DNA from: Pseudobdellovibrionaceae bacterium
Lineage (GTDB): Bacteria; Bdellovibrionota; Bdellovibrionia; Bdellovibrionales; UBA1609
Reading direction: 5' to 3'
NCBI GenBank assembly: GCA_020635055.1
Contig: JACKAN010000003.1
Location: 124,001-188,000 of the forward strand
DNA length: 64,000 nt
Shown: piece after piece, positions 61,653 through 64,000 of the stretch
How the letters are laid out: each line of letters starts with the position of its first letter
Numbering within the stretch: position 1 is the stretch's first letter
Notes under the pieces: model-generated
Database searches by the model: none
Told to the model about the DNA's origin: nothing
Seen by the model: the letters and a program-made list of their open reading frames with translations, nothing else
Position numbers and translations under genes: made by a program

Positions 61653-61755
61653 ATATCAATTACATTAATTAATACCTATTCTTAATTCTCTGCAAGTATT
61701 ATAAAAGTAAGATTACTGCTTCCAAAAAAGGGGAAATATTTCTTGTAATTGGTAT
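61653..61755. mobile_element. MITE type A, copy A3
   Basis: 103 bp, ends ATATCAATTACA / TGTAATTGGTAT, a few substitutions from A2. Starts 12 bases after the Tsx-like stop. Confidence 0.8.
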
Positions 61756-61814
61756 TAGTAATACAAATTATCGAAATTGATTGTAAGGGATTTTTTGAAG
61801 ACCGTAGCGACATA

Positions 61815-61919
61815 AAATAATTGTTGAATTGAATCTGCTGAGAGACACTCAAATAAATAAAAATGGTTTTAAATAAAAATTGGTTTTGAGTAAGGGGAAT
61901 TATTTTTTAGAATTGGAAT
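61815..61919. mobile_element. MITE type B, copy B2
   Basis: Shares CTGAGAGACACTCAAATAAA with B1, and its right end GGGGAATTATTTTTTAGAATTGGA is the reverse complement of the B3 left end. The left end is degraded (AAAATAATTGTTGAATTGAA). Confidence 0.65.
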
Positions 61920-61978
61920 AACAAGAATTTGTTGTCGAATTTCCGTCGAGCGTTCAAATCTCAAATCTAAATATCATT

Positions 61979-62515
61979 TCAACTCGAATTAGGCCGCATC
62001 CACTCCAACTCTTCAGTCAAAGCTCTAATATCAAATCCAATGGCCTGTAATTGATTTTTATTCAAATACTTGCCCATAGCCTTGTAATCCCGTCCCCAAG
62101 TGACAATTCTCGAAAAGGGTCTGGCATCCCAAAACTGGATTCGCTTAGCTGCGCCTCGTTGAGCCCCAAGTATATGACGAGCAATAAGGCCTGTGATGGA
62201 ACGTAAAAAAGCTTTGAGCCATACACGATGACTGGTGCGCAATAAAATGTGTAAATGATTGCCAACGTTTTCATATCTATAAAGTCGTATGTCCCACTTC
62301 TTTGCCTGGCTCTGAATAATGCGGTCAATGGCCTCACGGTTAGATTTATACAAAAAGTTTTTGGACCCTTTTGTATGTTTGGATTTTAACACTATATGCA
62401 TGGTGTGCTTAGTGGATATGGGTCTTCTGGTTTTTGGGTTAGAATTCTTCGATAAACTTGCTCCAAATACCTTCAGACTTTTCATGTTAAATAATGACAT
62501 TTGGAACTCTTTGCC
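61979..62515 (-). CDS. REP-associated tyrosine (Y1/IS200-like) transposase
   Basis: 178 residues from ATG 62515 (MSLFNMKSLKVFG); upstream starts would give up to 203 residues. Y1_Tnp fold: MHIVLKSKHTKG first strand, HUH-type NHLHILLR (about 95-105; H-x-H), and a catalytic helix near RDYKAMGKYLNKNQ with its Tyr. RAYTs are single-copy domesticated transposases that spread REP palindromes. A 9-bp-arm inverted repeat (62627-62693) next to it would suit a REP substrate. Confidence 0.75.
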   Translation of the reverse strand, partial: GKEFQMSLFNMKSLKVFGASLSKNSNPKTRRPISTKHTMHIVLKSKHTKGSKNFLYKSNREAIDRIIQSQAKKWDIRLYRYENVGNHLHILLRTSHRVWLKAFLRSITGLIARHILGAQRGAAKRIQFWDARPFSRIVTWGRDYKAMGKYLNKNQLQAIGFDIRALTEELEWMRPNSS

Positions 62516-62626
62516 TCTCATAAGTGACAATTTTGCAGAAATAAGTAGCGATGTCAATATAGATCTGACTTTGAGCTTCAAGTAATTCAAAAATGTTTTA
62601 AATTAATTTTCGATCTCTAGCCTGAT

Positions 62627-62693
62627 TGGGTGCAGTGGATCTATCGACTTTTCTGGGCACTTGTCGGCCACAAAAAATCTACTTCTGCACCCA
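62627..62693. repeat. REP-like imperfect inverted repeat beside the RAYT gene
   Basis: Outer arms TGGGTGCAG and CTGCACCCA, perfect over 9 bp, with irregular pairing further in. It lies directly upstream of the RAYT gene and overlaps the end of a second transposase remnant. Confidence 0.45.
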
Positions 62694-62801
62694 GAGATGT
62701 TTGTCAAAATCGTAATACTTGGGCCGACGACCCCGCATTGCATCTATTAGATTAACAAAAATAGTTTTACGTAACTTTCTAATTAAACTTTTTCGGTGCA
62801 T
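62679..62801 (-). pseudogene. Remnant of a second Y1-like transposase
   Basis: 40 residues from ATG 62801, reading MHRKSLIRKLRKTIFVNLID then AMRGRRPKYYDFDKHLW; RGRRPKYYDFDKHLW is the C-terminal style of Bdellovibrio-type transposases. The frame runs upstream (GIILPQLSIKA) into MITE B3, whose insertion probably cut it off. Confidence 0.4.
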
Positions 62802-62829
62802 GGCTTTAATTGATAATTGTGGCAAAATA

Positions 62830-62932
62830 ATACCAATTCCAAAAAATAATTCCCCTTATTCATAACCAATATTCCTTTATTTGTGCCTTTCAGAGCAGTT
62901 TTAATTCAACATTTTTTTCCTGGAATTGGTAT
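62830..62932. mobile_element. MITE type B, copy B3 (reverse orientation)
   Basis: 103 bp, outer ends ATACCAATTCC and GGAATTGGTAT; complement matches B2 along most of its length. The shared GGTAT-type tips with type A suggest both are moved by the same transposase. Confidence 0.7.
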
Positions 62933-63109
62933 AACTGGCTCTATTTCTATTAAAAAACCCATCTTCTCTTTTTTTGTCTCAAGCCAGTTGTATTTTATTA
63001 CCAGCTGGTAAAAGTCAGCTTCCTTGCCATCTGGATCCAAATTCTCTTTCCCGGTGAGGGTTAAGGACCAAATTTTAATCCATTTTCGGTAATAGTAATT
63101 ACCAGGCAT
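62906..63109 (-). other. Possible coding remnant running into MITE B3
   Basis: 67-residue minus frame (MPGNYYYRKWIKIW... FLIEIEPVIPIPGKKC) of protein-like composition whose 3' end lies in B3. No start context. It overlaps a + strand remnant at 63066-63328, and only one can be genuine. Confidence 0.25.
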
Positions 63110-63328
63110 CCATCAAAAAAGTCTATTTCTGGGACTATTTTTTCGGTAACAAGAATTGCCAGGCAATGCGATTCTGGATTATGGATGGGTGGAAGAACAA
63201 ATTTGACCTTTGGTTCCGGAGGAGCTGTTTCAGTTGGTGGTTGCTATATAACAGCAAGTACTACAGGAAAATGCATTTCGCCACAACCAGCTGAACACGG
63301 AGTAGTTCATATAGATGTGATTTATTAA
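63066..63328 (+). pseudogene. C-terminal remnant of a secreted or surface protein
   Basis: 87 residues with no start, opening GPNFNPFSV and ending VHIDVIY. A tandem duplication (FSVIVITRH / FSVTRIARQ) and Gly/Ser/Cys-rich FGSGGAVSVGGCYITAS are seen. Its upstream part is gone, most likely replaced by MITE B3. Confidence 0.35.
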
Positions 63329-63483
63329 TGATGTTGTTGAATTGATGATCGACAGTATAAAAAGTAAAGGATTATTTTCTCTTTAAGTCCTAAATTTACA
63401 ATCAATTGGTATGTTCTTTGCAAACACTCGTTTGCTATATAGACCATTTATAAATTTAGACCCAGATTATCGGAGAGATAGAG

Positions 63484-64000
63484 TTGAGATTCCTTTTAAG
63501 TGCATTTATTTGTTTAATGTTTTTTAGTCCATCCATTTATGCAACTACTGAATATGAAATGAAAAGGAAGGAGAGTTTAGCTCAAGCCGCCATCACATAT
63601 TTAAATAAATATATTAAAGATAACTGCCAAGGAATGGGTATAGATTTTAATATAAAATGGCAGGAAAAGGCGAATTACTATTTAAAAAGTCATGATCGTT
63701 CTGAGCACTCGGTAGCTAGTTTGATTGACACTTTATCCAAATATATTTCTACACCCAGCATTTGTCGGCACATATCTAAAATTTCTGTTTTTGCCCAAGC
63801 TTCTGAAGAAAGTATTGAAAAGAATAAAAAAATCTATGAAGCTGCGGCCGAAGATGGAAAGAGTTATTTAAGCCTCGAACAAATTAAATTGCGACTGAGT
63901 CGCAGCCTGACGGGCTTCACAGAGACTCATATTGATATGATTAATAAAAAAATTCAAAATCTTAAAGATATGGATGATGAATTGGGAAGCGAAACTCTTC
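63484..64000 (+). CDS. Secreted protein, 3' end outside window
   Basis: TTG start at 63484, preceded by GGAGAGA (63473-63479). Signal peptide LRFLLSAFICLMFFSPSIYA then a highly charged, helical protein (KRKESLAQAAITYLNKYIK, two Cys at about 58 and 100, KNKKIYEAAAEDGKSYLSLEQIKLRL). The frame is open to the end of the window. No family recognised. Confidence 0.6.
   Translation, partial: MRFLLSAFICLMFFSPSIYATTEYEMKRKESLAQAAITYLNKYIKDNCQGMGIDFNIKWQEKANYYLKSHDRSEHSVASLIDTLSKYISTPSICRHISKISVFAQASEESIEKNKKIYEAAAEDGKSYLSLEQIKLRLSRSLTGFTETHIDMINKKIQNLKDMDDELGSETL

Overview
The window looks like the chromosome of a low-GC Gram-negative bacterium, most likely a member of Bdellovibrionota. The evidence is indirect. 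There is an Alternative Complex III operon, a complete lower mevalonate pathway (rare in Gram-negatives), many lipoproteins and outer-membrane barrels, a large fibronectin-III surface protein, HNH endonuclease paralogues and an AP2-domain protein. There is no rRNA, tRNA or CRISPR array that I can see. The assignment is inference from gene content; no database search was possible.

Layout. 1-6.1 kb: the end of a giant FN3 surface protein, a beta-propeller lipoprotein and a decayed IS200 remnant. 6.2-10.9 kb: an HNH endonuclease, then a tight three-gene envelope operon (PEGA/TPR lipoprotein, a membrane protein with a FliG-like cytoplasmic half, an outer-membrane barrel). 11-18.4 kb: the act operon; actA and the first ~40% of actB are riddled with stops and frameshifts, while the rest of actB and actC-actF read cleanly. 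18.4-26.8 kb: an accessory island after an AraC regulator. It is bounded by 127-bp direct repeats and holds an IS256-family element, nested miniature elements, minisatellites, a second HNH endonuclease behind a 16-unit octamer repeat, and decayed genes. 26.8-35.4 kb: thrS-infC-rpmI-rplT running straight into fni-mvaA-GHMP kinase-mvaD-mvk, which would take mevalonate to IPP/DMAPP. 35.5-43.5 kb: a secreted GT-B-like protein, degraded genes, an AP2 protein, envelope proteins and a 9-bp repeat upstream of an outer-membrane protein. 43.7-50.2 kb: ftsH and a 1490-residue CheB-CheR-PAS-histidine kinase-receiver protein. 50.4-59.2 kb: an rRNA methyltransferase, pheS-pheT, a truncated phospholipase D, a lipoprotein-TetR-ABC1 kinase operon and ihfA-merR. 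59.2-64 kb: an amidohydrolase (probably a MTA/SAH or related deaminase), a Tsx-like nucleoside channel, a RAYT transposase and more miniature elements, ending in a partial secreted protein.

How it fits together. The housekeeping translation genes (thrS-infC-rpmI-rplT and pheST-ihfA-merR) are in many bacteria one cluster; here they are about 20 kb apart with the mevalonate operon, ftsH and the hybrid kinase between them. The most unusual material is the repeat-rich island at 19-25 kb, the half-decayed ACIII operon and the FliG-like envelope operon at 7.9-10.9 kb.
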